A DNA stretch of 13,367 nucleotides from Candidatus Bathyarchaeota archaeon RBG_13_60_20. Lineage in GTDB: Archaea; Thermoproteota; Bathyarchaeia; TCS64. Numbering within the stretch: the stretch's first letter is position 1; each line of letters starts with the position of its first letter. The DNA lies in the NCBI GenBank assembly GCA_001775965.1, contig MEZG01000084.1, positions 6,096 through 19,462 on the forward strand, in the 5' to 3' direction. Made by a program: the position numbers and the translations under genes. This document shows, one piece after another, positions 12,067 to 13,367 of the stretch. The notes under the pieces were generated by a model. The model did no database searches and was not told where the DNA came from. It was given only the letters and a program-made list of their open reading frames with translations.

Positions 12067-13367
12067 GCGAGAAGAAACAGGAAGTGATCTCCGAGGCGCT
12101 CAAGGCCGAGGAGAAGCTCAGGAGCCAGTGGTACATACTGGACCTGGAAGGAGAGCTAAGGCCCCTAGAAGAGTACGACTTCAAGGGCCACGACAAGCTG
12201 AAGATATTCAGCGGGTACGAGTACCAGAAAGACCGCACCGTGGACAGGACACCGCCCCACGTGGACCTCATGAGGAGCCTTGAGCTGGTTGACTACGAGC
12301 CGGCCAGCGACCCCGGCAACTTCAGGTACTACCCCAAGGGTAGGATGGTGAAGGCCCTCCTAGAGGAGTACGTCAACAGCATGGTCCACGAGTACGGTGG
12401 CATGGAGGTGGAGACCCCGCTGATGTACAGCCTGGAGCACCCCAGCTTGAAGAGCTACATGAACCGGTTCCCGGCCAGGCAGTACACGGTGGAGAGCGAC
12501 GACACCATGTACTTCCTACGGTTCGCGGCCTGCTTCGGCCAGTTCCTCATGAGCCACGACGCCACCATCAGCTACAGGAACCTCCCCATGCGTATCTACG
12601 AGATGACCAGGTACAGCTTCAGGCGGGAGCAGCGGGGCGAGCTCACCGGCCTCAGAAGGCTCAGGGCGTTCACCATGCCCGACGTCCACGCCTTGTGTCG
12701 GGATCTTCCCCAAGCCAAAGACGAGTTCCAGCGAAGGTTCAGGCTCAGTCAGGACGTCCTCGCTGGCATAGGATTCGAGAAGACTGACTATGAGCTGGCC
12801 ATAAGGGTCGTGGAGGACTTTTGGAAGGAGAACAAGGAGTTCATAGTCAACCTGGTTAAGCAACATGGCAAGCCCGTACTTGTTGAGATGTGGAGGGAGA
12901 GATTCTTCTACTTCATCCTCAAGTGGGACATGAACTTCGTGGACAACCTAGACAAGGCATCGGCCCTCAGCACCGACCAGATCGACGTGGAGAACGGCGA
13001 GCGCTACGACATAAAGTACATGGACGAGGATGGCACCCAGAAGCACCCCCTGGTCCTCCACTGCAGCCCCTCGGGCGCCATAGAGCGCGACATCTACGGG
13101 CTTCTAGAGAAAGCCGCCTTCGATATGAAGGCCGGCACGAAGCCTTCGCTGCCCCTGTGGCTGGCCCCCACCCAGGTCAGGGTCATCCCCGTCAGCGAGG
13201 AGTACGTCGGCCACGCCGACCAGATCATGAGCCAGTTCAGCAGGGTGCGGGTGGACGTGGACAACAGGGACGAGACCGTGGGAAAGAAGATCAGGGACGC
13301 AGAGAAGGAGTGGATACCCTACATAGTCGTCGTCGGCGAGAAGGAGGCCGACAGCGACAGGTTCCCG
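12063..13367 (+). CDS. thrS: Threonyl-tRNA synthetase, archaeal type without N-terminal editing domain (3' end outside window)
   Basis: The open frame runs 435 codons to the window edge. The class II aminoacyl-tRNA synthetase core of archaeal ThrRS is plain: YEPASDPGNFRYYPKGR, MEVETPLMY, motif 2 with YSFRREQRGELTGL, and motif 3 around SGAIERDIYG. The zinc ligands fit C157 (RFAACFG), H209 (MPDVHAL) and H333 (VLHCSPS). The C-terminal anticodon-binding domain begins at LPLWLAPTQVRVIPV and is cut off near VVVGEKEADSD. The protein starts at EALKAEEKLRSQWYILD, which in full-length archaeal enzymes is the linker after an N-terminal editing domain of about 140 residues; no such domain is encoded upstream. 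It charges tRNA-Thr. Hydrolysis of mischarged Ser-tRNA-Thr would need a separate protein, as in some Crenarchaeota. Confidence 0.95.
   Translation, partial: MSEKKQEVISEALKAEEKLRSQWYILDLEGELRPLEEYDFKGHDKLKIFSGYEYQKDRTVDRTPPHVDLMRSLELVDYEPASDPGNFRYYPKGRMVKALLEEYVNSMVHEYGGMEVETPLMYSLEHPSLKSYMNRFPARQYTVESDDTMYFLRFAACFGQFLMSHDATISYRNLPMRIYEMTRYSFRREQRGELTGLRRLRAFTMPDVHALCRDLPQAKDEFQRRFRLSQDVLAGIGFEKTDYELAIRVVEDFWKENKEFIVNLVKQHGKPVLVEMWRERFFYFILKWDMNFVDNLDKASALSTDQIDVENGERYDIKYMDEDGTQKHPLVLHCSPSGAIERDIYGLLEKAAFDMKAGTKPSLPLWLAPTQVRVIPVSEEYVGHADQIMSQFSRVRVDVDNRDETVGKKIRDAEKEWIPYIVVVGEKEADSDRFP

Noticed and set aside
1..13367. Mobile elements, CRISPR arrays, defence islands
   Set aside because: No transposase, integrase, terminal inverted repeats or regularly spaced repeats were seen, and gene content is housekeeping with a few uncharacterised families.

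Overview
The window looks like chromosomal DNA of a GC-rich archaeon, probably a thermophile of the TACK group; I cannot place it more closely. Four things point to Archaea: an archaeal-type threonyl-tRNA synthetase, a GPN-loop GTPase, a diphthamide-synthesis enzyme (EF-2 modification), and a membrane-anchored winged-helix regulator of an archaeal family. TATA-like boxes lie roughly 20-50 bases before most starts, Shine-Dalgarno sequences are mostly absent, and GTG and TTG starts are common. Genes are densely packed on both strands. I see no IS element, CRISPR array, rRNA or tRNA.

Layout. 1-718: the N-terminus of a membrane protein (minus strand, cut by the window edge), divergent from a RimI-like N-acetyltransferase. 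787-3350: a membrane-anchored winged-helix regulator, then a secreted, acidic, helical-repeat protein whose repeats resemble those in the regulator's outside domain. 3442-5258: myo-inositol-1-phosphate synthase overlapping a GPN-loop GTPase. 5255-5800 (minus): an unrecognised protein with PD-(D/E)XK nuclease-like motifs. 6028-7005: an ornithine cyclodeaminase/alanine dehydrogenase-family enzyme. 7015-8251 (minus): a two-gene unit of an NTF2/SnoaL-like protein and a TANGO2/NRDE-like Ntn hydrolase. 8358-11203: a four-CBS protein fused to a ribosome-hibernation (HPF-like) domain, a D-2-hydroxyacid dehydrogenase and diphthine-ammonia ligase. 11200-11808 (minus): a four-cysteine uracil-DNA-glycosylase-like protein. 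12063-end: threonyl-tRNA synthetase without the archaeal N-terminal editing domain, preceded by an unusual 150-base leader.

How the genes fit together. Two themes stand out. The right half is rich in translation functions: a probable ligand-sensing hibernation factor, the EF-2 diphthamide enzyme, and thrS with a structured or translated leader. The left half holds a probable surface-sensing pair, in which a one-component membrane regulator lies next to a secreted protein with similar helical repeats; three 10-bp repeats sit directly before the secreted protein's TATA box and could be the regulator's operator. The longest gene-free stretches (5801-6027 and 11809-12062) are both under 300 bases and hold promoters, small candidate ORFs and the thrS leader.
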